64,000 nucleotides of DNA from Serripes groenlandicus (GCA_031761405.1 JASEVX010000001.1:113633516-113697515); one strand, 5' to 3'; counted from the stretch's first letter, positions 45,626-57,413 are shown. Notes: a model not told the origin generated them from the sequence alone. A program made the numbers and translations.

Positions 45626-46530
45626 TTAACCGAATGCACTACAGCTCATCAGTGAATCAATCAGCACGCCAAACAATACATTTGAAACATTATTCCAGAG
45701 ATTTGAGATCTCCTGGTCCAAGTTTCACGAAACTTCTACGAACATCTTGCACTGCACTATAGCCTATCAAGCATATAAGTATTTCTTATCTCCATCATTC
45801 CCCCAATGTTCTTAACACGAGTGCGTAGTAGGTAATTGTGCAGAGATACGGAAAAAAGTTATCATGTGTATTCCTCTCTCAAATTGAGTAATCAATATTG
45901 CATTGCCTTAGTTTCTCACAACAAATAAGTACACGTACTTGTGATGAGATACTGAACACGCGATCAACTTTATTCCTTTCTTGAATCGAGTAAACATGAA
46001 AACAATAGCAGTTAAACCAATCATGAAACTATATTATTTAGAACTTAAACATTTAGTTAAATATTAATAGTCTAAACCTTAAAGGTGCTGAACTCAAGGT
46101 ATGCTCAAAATTTAAAATCTGTTCAAAAGTTGTCTTGAAATCTAAGGATCATAAATCTGGGATAAAATTAGAGTCCATTTCAAGTACAATAAACATCTAA
46201 ATATTGATAATTTATCCTTCCTTTTTACTGGGTAGACATACCCAGTAAGCCAAATTTGGTACATTTTCATGATTTTCGGTTGACTATTTTTCAATATTTA
46301 CTGCCAAAATAGTTTTGAACTATTTATTACTTACATTGTGTTCACTAAAAGCAATATTTTCAGAAATTTTAACATTTAAAAAGTTTGATCTCCATCTGGA
46401 TTCCAGACAAAATGTTAACACGCTCAACTGAGTAACCGACAGTTTGGTGAAACCGGGACCTGTTGGTCTATTGTACGTATGTACCGGGCGCTTATTTATC
46501 TAATTAAGAATAATACTAGTTTTGGCGTGC
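45626..46530. other. AT-rich unique DNA
   Basis: A possible worn tRNA-like head sits at about 46395-46445 on the minus strand (GGTTACTCAGTTGAGCG). Nothing else is recognised. Confidence 0.4.
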
Positions 46531-46531
46531 C

Positions 46532-46735
46532 ATGGCTCTGCAGGACCGGCAGCATGTAGGATACATGTCAGCGCGTACTCCAGTTTTATACAAGCCTAAT
46601 AGCAATGTCAACATACGGGTCTTTGAAGTCGGGTCGTTTGTTTATCGCTGCTGCAAATCTATGGGGTTCTTTAATGTGGGACTTTCAATTGCCCTTTTTC
46701 AGTCAGATGCAACAGTGACGACTCGTTTCTATTAG
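46532..46735 (+). CDS. Coding-like ORF, unrecognised
   Basis: A 67-codon frame from an ATG in strong context (GCCATGG), starting MALQDRQHVGYMSARTPVLY. Composition is more protein-like than its AT-rich flanks. No signal peptide, domain or splice evidence. Confidence 0.25.
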   Translation: MALQDRQHVGYMSARTPVLYKPNSNVNIRVFEVGSFVYRCCKSMGFFNVGLSIALFQSDATVTTRFY

Positions 46736-46780
46736 GAAAGAATAACCTTATCCTAATTCATTATTCTGTTTTGTTGTTTA

Positions 46781-46867
46781 ACCCTTACTAATGAAATGAA
46801 AGTAAAACTTAAAAAAAAAAAACTATACATTTCAGACAAGAATACGAGTCATTGTGGGGAAAAGGGT
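46781..46867. mobile_element. MITE-A end-only remnant
   Basis: TTTAACCCTTACTAATG and GTGGGGAAAAGGG with TTAA keep the two ends, with under 90 bp between them. The middle is an A-run, not the family body. Confidence 0.4.
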
Positions 46868-47107
46868 TAATTTTTCGTTAATGACATTTTTCCTTTTCAA
46901 TGTCCGCCATCCATATGCCAACTGCAAAATTGTTGAAAGAATTTTTTTTTGTTCAGTTTGATGTAACAGATTAAGCGATTTAGAGGGTTTATCTTATGCA
47001 CCAAATCATTCAGTTTTCATCTAGGCGTTTATCTATATTTTACATTGATAATATTCGAACCGTTTAAAGCGAACATTGAATCTTATTGCATGTATTGATA
47101 GTTTGGT

Positions 47108-49326
47108 GTGCTTTCAACACAAATACAAGTAGGGAGGTTAATATAGTTCTGCTTTACGTTCATACAAATACAAGTAGGGAGGTTAATATAGTCTTGTTTC
47201 ACGTTCGATACAAATACAAGTAGGGAGGTTAATATAGTTCTGCTTTACGTTCATACAAATACAAGTAGGGAGGTTAATATAGTCTTGTTTCACGTTCGAT
47301 ACAAATACAAGTAGGGAGGTTAATATAGTCTTGCTTCACGTTCGATACAAATACAAGTAGGGAAGTTAATATAGTCTTGCTTTACGTTCGATACAAATAC
47401 AAGTAGGGAGGTTAATATAGTTTTGCTTCACGTTCGATACAAATACAAGTAGGGAGATTAATATAGTCTTGCTTTACGTTCATACAAATACAAGTAGGGA
47501 GGTTAATATAGTTTTGCTTCACGTTCGATACAAATACAAGAAGGGAAGTTAATATAGTCTTGCTTTACGTTCGATACAAATACAAGTAGGGAGGTTAATA
47601 TAGTTTTGCTTCACGTTCATACAAATACAAGTAGGGAGGTTAATATAGTCTTGCTTTACGTTCGATACAAATAAAAGTAGGGAGGTTAATATAGTCTTGC
47701 TTCACGTTCGATACAAATACAAGTAGGGAGGTTAATATAGTCTTGCTTCACGTTCGATACAAATACAAGTAGGGAAGTTAATATAGTCTTGCTTTACGTT
47801 CGATACAAATACAAGTAGGGAGGTTAATATAGTTTTGCTTACGTTCGATACAAATACAAGTAGGGAGATTAATATAGTCTTGCTTTACGTTCATACAAAT
47901 ACAAGTAGGGAGGTTAATATAGTTTTGCTTCACGTTCGATACAAATACAAGTAGGGAAGTTAATATAGTCTTGCTTTACGTTCGATACAAATACAAGTAG
48001 GGAGGTTAATATAGTTTTGCTTCACATTCGATACAAATACAAGTAGGGAGGTTAATATAGTTTTGCTTCACATTCGATACAAATACAAGTAGGGAGGTTA
48101 ATATAGTTTTGCTTACGTTCGATACAAATACAAGTAGGGAGATTAATATAGTCTTGCTTTACGTTTATACAAATACAAGTAGGGAGGTTAATATAACGTT
48201 CGATACAAATACAAGTAGGGAGGTTAATATTGTCTTGCTTTACGTTCGATACAAATACAAGTAGGGGGATTAAGGTAGTCTTGCATTACATTCGATACAG
48301 ATACAAGTAGGCAGGTTAATATAGTCTTGCTTCACGTTCGATACAAATACAAGTAGGGAGGTTAATATAGTTTTGCTTCACGTTCGATACAAATACAAGT
48401 AGGCAGGTTAATATAGTCTTGCTTCACGTTCGATACAAATACAAGTAGGGAGGTTAATATAGTTTTGCTTCACGTTCGATACAAATACAAGTAGGGAGGT
48501 TAATATAGTTTTGTTTCACGTTCGATACAAATACAAGTAGGGAGGTTAACGTTGTCTTGCTTCACGTTCGATACAAATACAAGTAGGGAGGTTAACGTAG
48601 TTTTGCTTCACGTTCGATACAAATACAAGTAGGGAGGTTAATATAGTCTTGTTTCATGTCCGATACAAATACAAGTAGGGAGGTTAACGTAGTCTTGCTT
48701 CACGTTCGATACAAATACACGTAGGGAGTTTAACGTAGTTTTGCTTCACGTTCGATACAAATACAAGTAGGGAGGTTAATATAGTCTTGTTTCACGTTCG
48801 ATACAAATACAAGTAGGGAGGTTAAGGTAGTCTTGCTTCACGTTCGATACAAATACAAGTAGGAGGGTTAATATAGTCTTGTTTCACGTCCGATACAAAT
48901 ACAAGTAGGGAGATTATGGTAGTCTTGTTTCACGTCCGATACAAATAAAAGTAGGGAGGTTAATATAGTCTTGTTTCACGTCCGATACAAATACAAGTAG
49001 GGAGGTTAATATAGTCTTGCTTCACATTCGATACAAATACAAGTCGGGAGGTTAATATAGTTTCGTTTCACGTTCGATACAAATACAAGTAGGGAGGTTA
49101 ATATAGTCTTGCTTCACGTTCGATACAAATACAAGTAGGAGGGTTAATATAGTCTTGTTTCACGTCCGATACAAATACAAGTAGGGAGATTATGGTAGTC
49201 TTGTTTCACGTCCGATACAAATAAAAGTAGGGAGGTTAATATAGTCTTGCTTCACGTTCGATACAAATACAAGTAGGGAGGTTAACGTAGTCTTGCTTCA
49301 CGTTCGATACAAATACAAGTAGTTTT
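47108..49326. repeat. 46 bp minisatellite, about 48 units
   Basis: Unit: GATACAAATACAAGTAGGGA, then GGTTAATATAGTCTTGCTTC, then ACGTTC. Variants alternate at four positions: GGGAGG/GGGAAG/GGGAGATTA, TCTTG/TTTTG, GCTTTA/GCTTCA/GCTTA, and TTCATAC (one base short) against TTCGATAC. Units degrade more after about 48180 (TTAACGTAG, TTATGGTAG forms). No frame is conserved. Confidence 0.95.
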
Positions 49327-49329
49327 GCT

Positions 49330-50150
49330 TTACTTCTGATACAGACGTCTTTTGACGGGTATTTTCTCCTTTTCCATCAATGGCTTACATTCTTTAACAA
49401 ATATCTATTTCCAGTTTTCTTCTTCAAAGACTATGGAAAATGTCAAATCAGCTACAATAATATGTTAGTAGAGGACGTCGTCGTGATTTACCAATTATGT
49501 AATAATATCGGCTTTGATAACATCAGTTAAATGATAATGTAATTTTGATACAGAATTGGTAACAGTGTGGAACAAGCAAGAAGAAAATAAGTTTATCCTT
49601 AAAAATGAAAAGGAAAACATCAAGAAAAACAGAATAACGGGTATCTTGGCTTTACAGACTTCAGCAGGATTTACGAAAAAATGCCAAAATAAGGTGCATA
49701 TCTATCGAATGAAAATGTCTAGTCTACACATAGTGTAAGTGTATTACAATGTTTATGAAAAAGTGTTCCCTGTCTACAATTTAAGTTTCAGACTAACGGA
49801 AAACCGAGTTTTCGATCATAAACAAAATAGTATTAGTAAATCACCCATGTTAACACTTGTACGCGATAGGCCGTATGCTCTATGTGTGAGGGAAGTGTGT
49901 GAGGTCTTCTAAAATGTGATTTATCTCCCGTGAACGGGGCCAACAACGCAGTTGGTCGTGCGCCATTACCGCGCTTTATATAACTTTTTTCTGGTAGTAC
50001 GTTCAACTTGTGGTTTTAACAAATCGAGACAGAATTGGTGCCAATAAATCGTATCTGTCAGGAGAAAGCCGCATTGCTCTGTCTGGGTTTAATCCTTTTC
50101 CGTATAAAGTGATTTTTAAACAAAACTGCAGCAGACTACTACGAAAAGTT
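49330..50150. other. Unique DNA
   Basis: A worn MITE-A start (GTTTAATCCTTTTCCG at 50089 and ACTGCAGCAGACTAC at 50124) closes this stretch. No gene. Confidence 0.4.
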
Positions 50151-50175
50151 TAATTTGTATACCGAGTATAGCTTT

Positions 50176-50312
50176 ATCACGCTCGATGTCTGCTTTCAGG
50201 AGACCTAACCAAACCGGATCTCAAAGGCAGGACCCACTCAATACTGAATTCGAACCTGGACCCTTGGTATGATAGACCGACATTCTACCACTACGCAACT
50301 GTCTTCGACATT
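50176..50312 (-). mobile_element. tRNA-like SINE, Gly-type head
   Basis: On the minus strand: A-box GCGTAGTGGTAGAATGTCGG and B-box CCAGGTTCGAATTCAG at tRNA spacing, then GAGATCCGGTTTGG. Another fragment of its body lies inside the MITE-A at 16745-16830. Confidence 0.6.
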
Positions 50313-50439
50313 CGTATATATTGTAATTCTCTACAAATAATGAAAGTATATTGTTTGAATAGAGTAGATAACATTGTTGGAAAAGAAGAAGTACCTTTTT
50401 ACAAACAATTCATCATTTTCGAACAAATGTCCATAACCG

Positions 50440-50705
50440 CCACGCTGGCTCAGTAATATAGTGTCCGCCTCGGGTGCGCAAGGTCGTGGGTTCGATCCCC
50501 GTCCGGGTCATAACAAAGACTTTAAAAATGGAAGTAACGGCTGCCCTCCTTGGCGCTCAGGGTTAGGGGGTTAGCATAACGACTGACTAGCTGGTAGCAG
50601 GATATATGGTCCAGTAGCACTGATAACTTACCAAGGACACGCCGTGATATAACTTTAAAATTGTTGAAAACGGCGTAAAACACCAAATAATCAATCAATC
50701 CATCA
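50440..50705 (+). mobile_element. SINE-1, near full length
   Basis: Head CGCTGGCTCAGTAATATAG, GTGTCCGCCTCGGGTGCG, B-box GGGTTCGATCCCCGTCCGGG, body CAAAGACTTTAAAAATGG, tail AAACGGCGTAAAACACC and (AATC)n. It is the natural single-A-box relative of the array at 52678. Confidence 0.85.
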
Positions 50706-50906
50706 AACACATTTTCAAAAGTTGTCTTCGTCAGATGGGTAAAAATACGCCTGCAATTGGTGTATGGTTAACGTATTTGTTATACGCAGTCAACTTTAAG
50801 ATTAAAGTTTTTATATAATGTGTCTTCTTTTCCAGCATAATGTTGAATGGAACGATCAATATACTGATTCAACGATATTAGCTGTATTAACGTATAGGTC
50901 AAACAA

Positions 50907-50988
50907 GGTGGTATCCATTGTGTTTTTGTATAGGAGAGACACGTCGTTACAAAGACAGTGAATATTTTAAACTTTGACTCTTGTTGAA
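50907..50988 (+). repeat. Dispersed repeat, copy 1
   Basis: TGGTATCCATTGTGTTTTTG through GAGACACGTCGTTACAAAG to TTTAAACTTTGACTC, about 80 bp. The same segment recurs at 55419-55492 in the same orientation with about three differences. Confidence 0.8.
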
Positions 50989-51505
50989 AGAGCGAACATT
51001 GATGTACAGGCGAGTCTTTGGATAGGATCAATCATACCAGAGATTTCTATGGCTGCATACATACAAATATATGAAGCTTCTGACAAAAACAATGAGTGTA
51101 ACCAATTACATTTACTCAAATGTCTCTTGTAACGTTGTGAAGCCGGATATGGAAGAAGATCCTATATGTAATTCAAGTATGTGTACTATAGCATAACAAG
51201 AAAATGATTTAATCGAAAGCATCTGTCAAGTCTAGAACGAAGATACACCAAATAAGTTGTATGCTAAAATGTCCAGAGTTTGTCTTTATAAACAAGATTT
51301 CTATTTTGTTATTTTAATCTAGTTCATAAACAAACAAGTTTTATCTTTATTTTAAGTTTTAGAAATGTCGGCTAAAATAGTTTCTGCTACATTTGATTGG
51401 GCTGAAGGGTCAAAAGACATGTTTTAAATAGTCAAGAATCTCGTTTCTGAAATTCTACCATAGTAATCAGAACGCCGGTCTTAATCTGCTAATCTACCAG
51501 TTTAA

Positions 51506-51719
51506 CCCCTCCCGACATTAAAGTAATCTCCAGCAGACGACGTTTAAAATATCAACCTAAAATAGTTATAGATGAATACTTATTGAATAAAAATGTTGTT
51601 TCAAACATTGTGACAACAGAGTAAATTCTCATTAAGAACAATATCTCATTTCGTCACACTATTTGTAAATGTCATTTGCTTCAGATGCGTCGAAATACAT
51701 CTGTATCTTGTGGCGGGTG
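51506..51719 (+). mobile_element. MITE-A, diverged
   Basis: TTAA then CCCCTCCCGACATTAAAG, CCAGCAGACGACG, ATTGTGACAACAGAG, TTTCGTCACAC and GCTTCAGATGCGTCG. The right terminus is lost. Confidence 0.6.
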
Positions 51720-52620
51720 ATTCTTAACGAACATTTCGCTCTGCTGTTTTGCTTGACCGATATCCAAATAATTAAGATTCAAACATGGTAGAGATTCGAT
51801 CCCAGGCCATTGCTTCTTTCCGATGACTAATAAAAGCCAATGTAACAAACGTTATTCGTTAACCATCATATAGCTGAAATAGTCCATGTGAAGCCGCCAA
51901 TTACCCATATAGAATGCCATGTGGAGTACTCTTTCGAGAAAGCCACGTGTATTATTTAAATGGGCGCCGTATGTATTTTAACTGAAAATTGTCGAAAACG
52001 GCGTTACAAAAGACAAATTGACGAGAGTCAACGTATTTCTTATCCTGAAAGTTAAAAAAGGTTGAACTTTACAAAGCGTATGGATGCAACAACGTGAATC
52101 ACCAATCGTGATTTTTGACAAAGACTTTGCATGTTCGTGGTGTAGTATTTGCTTTCACTGAAAAATGAGTAGTTACAAATGTAAACAAAGATTAGATGGA
52201 TTGAGACTGTACGCTGTTTAAAAGTATTACAGATGGATGATACACACATATTGTTTCAATTTATCAACAGTAGAACCTGTGTATAAAGACCACCCATGGC
52301 AACACACCAATATGGTCTTTGTTCACAGGTGATCTTTAAATACAGTGTCATTTATGCAGAAAATTAGTGATTGTGAAACTAAAAGTGTGGTTGCTATAGA
52401 CAGGGAATTGCTATTCTTATGTGGTCTTTGGCACAGGTTTGACTGTACTTGGAAACAATCCCAGGAAAAGTTCGCTAAAGCAGTATAAGTGTTTAAAATT
52501 GGGGCCCGATCTAGGATGGATAACGAAACATATGGAATTTGGAGCAATGTTTCATTTTATTCGAACTACGTCGTTTCCGTCATTAGATATTGATCTATAC
52601 GTATTGATTATTTGAATTTA
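51720..52620. other. Unique DNA
   Basis: GAGATTCGATCCCAGGCC (51791) may be an isolated B-box. No gene recognised. Confidence 0.4.
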
Positions 52621-52667
52621 CCGCCGTCTCGAACGGTATTTCAGTTATATCATTACGTTACTTACCT
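52621..52667 (-). mobile_element. Inverted SINE tail abutting the A-box array
   Basis: TTTCAGTTATATCATTACGT and ACTTACC match the complement of the SINE-1 tail. It points the opposite way to the SINE that follows. Confidence 0.6.
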
Positions 52668-52677
52668 CGTACCGCCT

Positions 52678-53685
52678 CGGTGGTGTAGTGGTAGAGCGTC
52701 TGCCTCGGTGGTGTAGTGGTAGAGCGTCTGCCTCGGTGGTGTAGTGGTAGAGCGTCCGCATCGGTGGTGTAGTGGTAGAGCGTCTGCCTCGGTGGTGTAG
52801 TGGTAGAGCGTCCGCATCGGTGGTGTAGTGGTAGAGCGTCTGCCTCGGTGGTGTAGTGGTAGAGCGTCTGCCTCGGTGGTGTAGTGGTAGAGCGTCTGCC
52901 TCGGTGGTGTAGTGGTAGAGCGTCCGCATCGGTGGTGTAGTGGTAGAGCGTCTGCCTCGGTGGTGTAGTGGTAGAGCGTCTGCCTCGGTGGTGTAGTGGT
53001 AGAGCGTCTGCCTCGGTGGTGTAGTGGTAGAGCGTCTGCCTCGGTGGTGTAGTGGTAGAGCGTCTGCCTCGGTGGTGTAGTGGTAGAGCGTCCACCTCGG
53101 TGGTGTAGTGGTAGAGCGTACGCCTCGGTGGTGTAGTGGTAGAGCGTCCACCTCGGTGGTGTAGTGGTAGAGCGTACGCCTCGGTGGTGTAGTGGTAGAG
53201 CGTCCACCTCGGTGGTGTAGTGGTAGAGCGTCCGCATCGGTGGTGTAGTGGTAGAGCGTCCACATCGGTGGTGTAGTGGTAGAGCGTCTGCCTCGGTGGT
53301 GTAGTGGTAGAGCGTCTGCCTCGGTGGTGTAGTGGTAGAGCGTCTGCCTCGGTGGTGTAGTGGTAGAGCGTCCGCATCGGTGGTGTAGTGGTAGAGCGTC
53401 TGCCTCGGTGGTGTAGTGGTAGAGCGTCTGCCTCGGTGGTGTAGTGGTAGAGCGTCTGCCTCGGTGGTGTAGTGGTAGAGCGTCCGCATCGGTGGTGTAG
53501 TGGTAGAGCGTCTGCCTCGGTGGTGTAGTGGTAGAGCGTCTGCCTCGGTGGTGTAGTGGTAGAGCGTCTGCCTCGGTGGTGTAGTGGTAGAGCGTCCGCA
53601 TCGGTGGTGTAGTGGTAGAGCGTCTGCCTCGGTGGTGTAGTGGTAGAGCGTCTGCCTCGGTGGTGTAGTGGTAGAGCGTCCGCAT
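52678..53685 (+). repeat. 36-unit, 28 bp array of a tRNA A-box
   Basis: The unit is the 5' half of a tRNA-like head and contains TGGTGTAGTGG, a match to the pol III A-box (TRGCNNARNGG type). Units start at 52678 and every 28 bp to 53658, with no insertion or deletion. The first 21 bases are identical in all 36 units; variation is confined to the last seven (TCTGCCT, TCCGCAT, TCCACCT, TACGCCT, TCCACAT). Long minus frames of 275-370 codons exist only because 28 bp has no stop and cycles all three frames. Confidence 0.97.
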
Positions 53686-53915
53686 CGGGTGCGGGAGGAC
53701 GCGGAGTCGATCCCCGGTAGGTCAGACCAAAGACTTTAAAAATGGTAGTTATTACTGCCCTCCTTGGCAATCAAGGTTGCAGGGCTAGCAATATGTCTGA
53801 CTGGCTGGTGTCAGGTTAAATGGACCAGTAGTACTGATAACTTACACAAGAAACGTCGTGATATAACTGCAAACATGTTGAAAGCGGCGTAAAACACCAA
53901 ACCATCAATCAACTT
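53686..53915 (+). mobile_element. SINE-1 body downstream of the A-box array
   Basis: Continues from the last A-box unit: GGGTGCGGGAGGACGC, a weakened B-box (GGAGTCGATCCCC), CAAAGACTTTAAAAATGG, TGGTGTCAGG, AACGTCGTGATATAACTG, and tail GCGGCGTAAAACACC with AATC repeats. The array and this body together form one 1.24 kb SINE. Confidence 0.85.
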
Positions 53916-53917
53916 TC

Positions 53918-54052
53918 GTAGGTGTCCCGGCTTTCTCGTATATGTCACTGTCTACCTCCTAATATTTAGCCCGTTTTTGGAAGACGAATGACGCTATTCA
54001 AAATTACATGTGTCATTCCTCTGAAAGAATGAATGTCCGAGCCGAGGTTCGA
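53918..54052 (-). mobile_element. SINE-2 fragment
   Basis: GGTGTCCCGGCTTTCTCG, GAAGACGAATGACGC and CCGAGGTTCGAAC on the plus strand. It directly follows the SINE-1 tail. Confidence 0.6.
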
Positions 54053-54059
54053 ACATGTA

Positions 54060-56505
54060 GATCTCTGTTAGATACATATTTTAAAAAGAAAGCGAGGGAG
54101 AAATCAAAGGAAATCGAAGTTAGAGGTGAAATGAAATGCATGCATGAAGATAAAATAGCTCATTTTTACATGATACTAGATACCGAATTCTATAAGTAAA
54201 ATAGATTCCACGTGAATTAAGATTTTGCAAGAAGAGTATTGTTGTATCTACGAAGAGCGAATACTCAGGTGAGCATCGGTAAATGTAAAGTACTACAGAT
54301 AAAAAAAACTATGCCCTGACATTGGCGTATCAGTCGAACTGAGATTTATACATCACCAATAAGCCATAGTCAGAAGTCAATGTTATGAAGCATAATCAGA
54401 GTCAATTTGTGTGCCCTCGCAATATAAAAAAAACTACGGCATATAACAGAAATTATGAATATACTAGAAAATGATCCAACGGCAGACGAAAAACAACCTT
54501 TGTAATATTCTATATTTAAATGTGTTTGAAGCAGATAATTATCAAAATTTCATATAAAATGATTCTTAAAAAAAATCCATATCAAATGATTCTTCAAATT
54601 ACATATTAGATATGGAACGGCACTCATACTTCGAGCATGACAAATAGAAAGAGACTCCGGCTTATCACTATATTCGAACACGGGACCTTTAGAGCATGAA
54701 GCCTCTCTACCTTTGACCCAATGTATAGACGTTTCACATACGTTATCATTGTGGTTTCCGAGTATTCAAACAGGACTGGTGCTTCCATGATCAAATGTAC
54801 CACTATTGATTTGCTCACGTCATTATAAAGACCACCTACACACTGTCTTCCATTTTGGGGAGGGACTTACTTTTGATTGGAACCTTTATATGAGATTGAT
54901 AACATTACATGTCAGTTGTTAACATACCCCTGTTGGAACAACTTGGTCTAAATGGGGTTAAAAAGTAGTTTCAGAAATCGTTAAAAAATTGGTACAAAAC
55001 AGTTTATCTCTATACAAGTAGCATGATAAAAGATATCTTAAGTTGGCATAGATGCACTGTTTGCCTGTGCTTTTTTCTTTGTTTTCCATTTAGAACAGTG
55101 GTTCAACACAAACAGACATATGTTAACGTAGCAAAATATTTAATCATCATGTTATATGCGAAATGCAAGCCTACGTAAACTGTTATCATAATTATATTTA
55201 TCCCAAAATAGTGATTTGTTTAGGTTAAGGGTCAACGTTATATGTGTTAAATAGAATAAATCTCAGGTATTCAATGAAATATTTTATAATTCTCCATAAT
55301 ATATATTCAATCCTCGTCAAGTATCGTTTCATAGTATTTTGATTTAGTATCAATAAAATGTTTCAATATTGTTATTTTGGAGGCTTGGCGACTTGTCCTA
55401 CATGATGGGTTCCTTCTTGTGGTATCCATTGTGTTTTTGTATTGGAGAGACACGTCGTTACAAAGACAGTGAACATTTTAAACTTTGACTCGTAATTTAT
55501 TACTTTTTATTCAGAGAAAAGCTATTATTATCAATTTTTAACCTCTCATTCTCTATGAGGAGCGGTCGGCTTTAATGTCTTGATTCCCCTAGTGATTTTC
55601 GCTTTTTGTATTTGTCAGTGGTTTTGATTGTCAAACTTCGATTGCGGCAACAAAATCAAAAGAAGGGATTTGTTCTGCCGAGAATTAACTTTACGAAGGG
55701 GCATGACACGCTGGTCATAATCGAATGGCATTACTTGCTGGCAATCCGTCTAATCGAAATTATAACAAAATTGCAGTGATAACCTTTGTACACATTTTCA
55801 ATGCAGAACTGCAATCATCACCGATTGGCTGTTCGTGTTAAAATCAATATCTTTTTAAAATTTACGCGCGAAATTTAACCATGTTGCATTTCCTGTTTTA
55901 GCAGCGCAGTGGTTTTAAATAGACACGTCATATTTCCTATATATCGTTTGTACAACGTAACACAAACGTCTTCCATTCAGTTTTGGAGTCTGTCTGGTGG
56001 AATAGTCAAAGCAAACTCGATACAGAACTCAGATAAACGATAATATTGAACGTCTTTATGTGTATCTTTGAAAAGAAAAGTTACTCGTTAATCAAAATCA
56101 GTTACTAACCAACCTATAAATCATTCCCTATTCAAACTTTAAATGACTTTGCTCAAGCCTGTTATTTTGTGGATGTGTATATGCGTGTCTCTTTTAAAGC
56201 TGCTGTTATATAAGACAATATCTCTGTGTTTAGGACATGTGCAAGAACATGATTTACAACTCGTGGCTGCCCCCTTTAGGCATCAAGGATAATTCTGTCT
56301 TTAGTTTTCATCTGTCCATATTTTTATCACCTTTTTCTTGATGTGTCATCGAAATTAAATGCTTCCTTTCGATCAGAATTAATGATCAACAGCAAAATGT
56401 AATTTTATAATTACACAAAATTATGTTTAAACTGCTCTAATTTATGGTATCATTTCTCGACTACGGTCGTGCTGTCACCGAGCTGTTGTAGCCTCGGGGC
56501 GTATT
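54060..56505. other. AT-rich DNA, one dispersed repeat
   Basis: Contains the second copy of the 80 bp dispersed repeat at 55419-55492. Otherwise AT-rich with no gene supported. Confidence 0.45.
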
Positions 56506-56510
56506 GTCTG

Positions 56511-56738
56511 TTAAGCACTTAATTTTCTTGTTAGTTCAACGTAAAACAAGGACTCTTGCAATAAATTCGTATCAATTAGCCCCCGATAAATTACCGAAAA
56601 CTCAAACACTTGCAGCAATTTGTCAGTTACGTTTACTTCGTCATAAAGGACCATGAAACTCGAAACTAGAGTGCGTAATTCCCTTGGTACATGGGTTCTG
56701 TCGCCCATTGCAAATGTCGTAAGAGGTGATCCGGGCAT
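56511..56738 (-). CDS. Coding-like ORF, unrecognised
   Basis: A 75-codon frame from ATG, starting MPGSPLTTFAMGDRTHVPRE, with an amphipathic, mixed-charge middle (YDEVNVTDKLLQVFEFSVIY) and end VELTRKLSA before TAA. It is free of repeats and has protein-like composition. The start context is acceptable (GAGACATGC). A GTAATT inside (VFEFS|VIY) could be a donor, in which case only the first part is exon. No family recognised. Confidence 0.33.
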   Translation of the reverse strand: MPGSPLTTFAMGDRTHVPRELRTLVSSFMVLYDEVNVTDKLLQVFEFSVIYRGLIDTNLLQESLFYVELTRKLSA

Positions 56739-57194
56739 GTCTCTGGAAGCGTGTTTAAGTCGTTTACTCGTACGTCATATGCAGGTGTGATAGTGGGGGT
56801 CAACATGAGGACCAGTGCACAATGACTGAAACCACATTGTCACAATTATGTAATTTGAAAATCGTCGGCAAAAATGGCGTTGCAACTGAGCGGTACACCA
56901 GCGCCACCCAAACAATCGTGTAGCTATCCGCGATCTCAATGGCAAAGGTGACTTCAATGTAAATGTTAGTATTGTTAGGAACCGCTTCTACTCACCAATA
57001 AATCATCTGTCTTGATTGCTGAAACGTTTAGTCTGTGTGCTTAACTTCTAAATCTCCGTGGTGTTCCGCCTTTATGAAATGCTCTCACCTGCATGCAATC
57101 TCGAATTCTTCTTCCTTGCGCTCAGCTTCGGTCCAAAACAATACCGTCTGCGGCACACATTTAAAAACTCAATAGATTTCCTCTTTTATTCCTA

Positions 57195-57413
57195 TTAATT
57201 AACCAAAGAATCGGTCACAACACGCGGTAGGAATACGACAAAAAATGAACAAAAGCCATCCACGTCTCCCAAGCCTTGCTGCATCTTAGCAACAATGTTC
57301 ATAACCAGTCTTGCAGCTGCTTCTCTGCGAGGTTTTCGAGGATGAATGACTATATTTAAACAGTTAAAATGCAAAACAACTTGAAAATTAGAGAAACTAT
57401 AAATATTAATCAA
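57195..57413 (-). CDS. Coding-like ORF, unrecognised
   Basis: The second half is convincing (HPRKPRREAAARLVMNIVAK, then GDVDGFCSFFVVFLPR), the first half is AT-driven, so an exon might begin near RKPRREAA. It ends SLVN before TAA. It may belong with the minus frame at 56511. Confidence 0.22.
   Translation of the reverse strand: MINIYSFSNFQVVLHFNCLNIVIHPRKPRREAAARLVMNIVAKMQQGLGDVDGFCSFFVVFLPRVVTDSLVN

Noticed and set aside
50458..50520. Functional tRNA genes (also 8056, 30747, 33060, 40990, 50190)
   Set aside because: Each has an A-box or B-box but mismatched stems, and is followed by a SINE body, so they are SINE heads.
52645..53770. Three minus-strand reading frames of 275-370 codons with repeating LYHYTT / ALPLHHR motifs
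   Set aside because: They are translations of the 28 bp A-box array. The unit has no stop in any minus frame and its length is not divisible by three, so all frames stay open.
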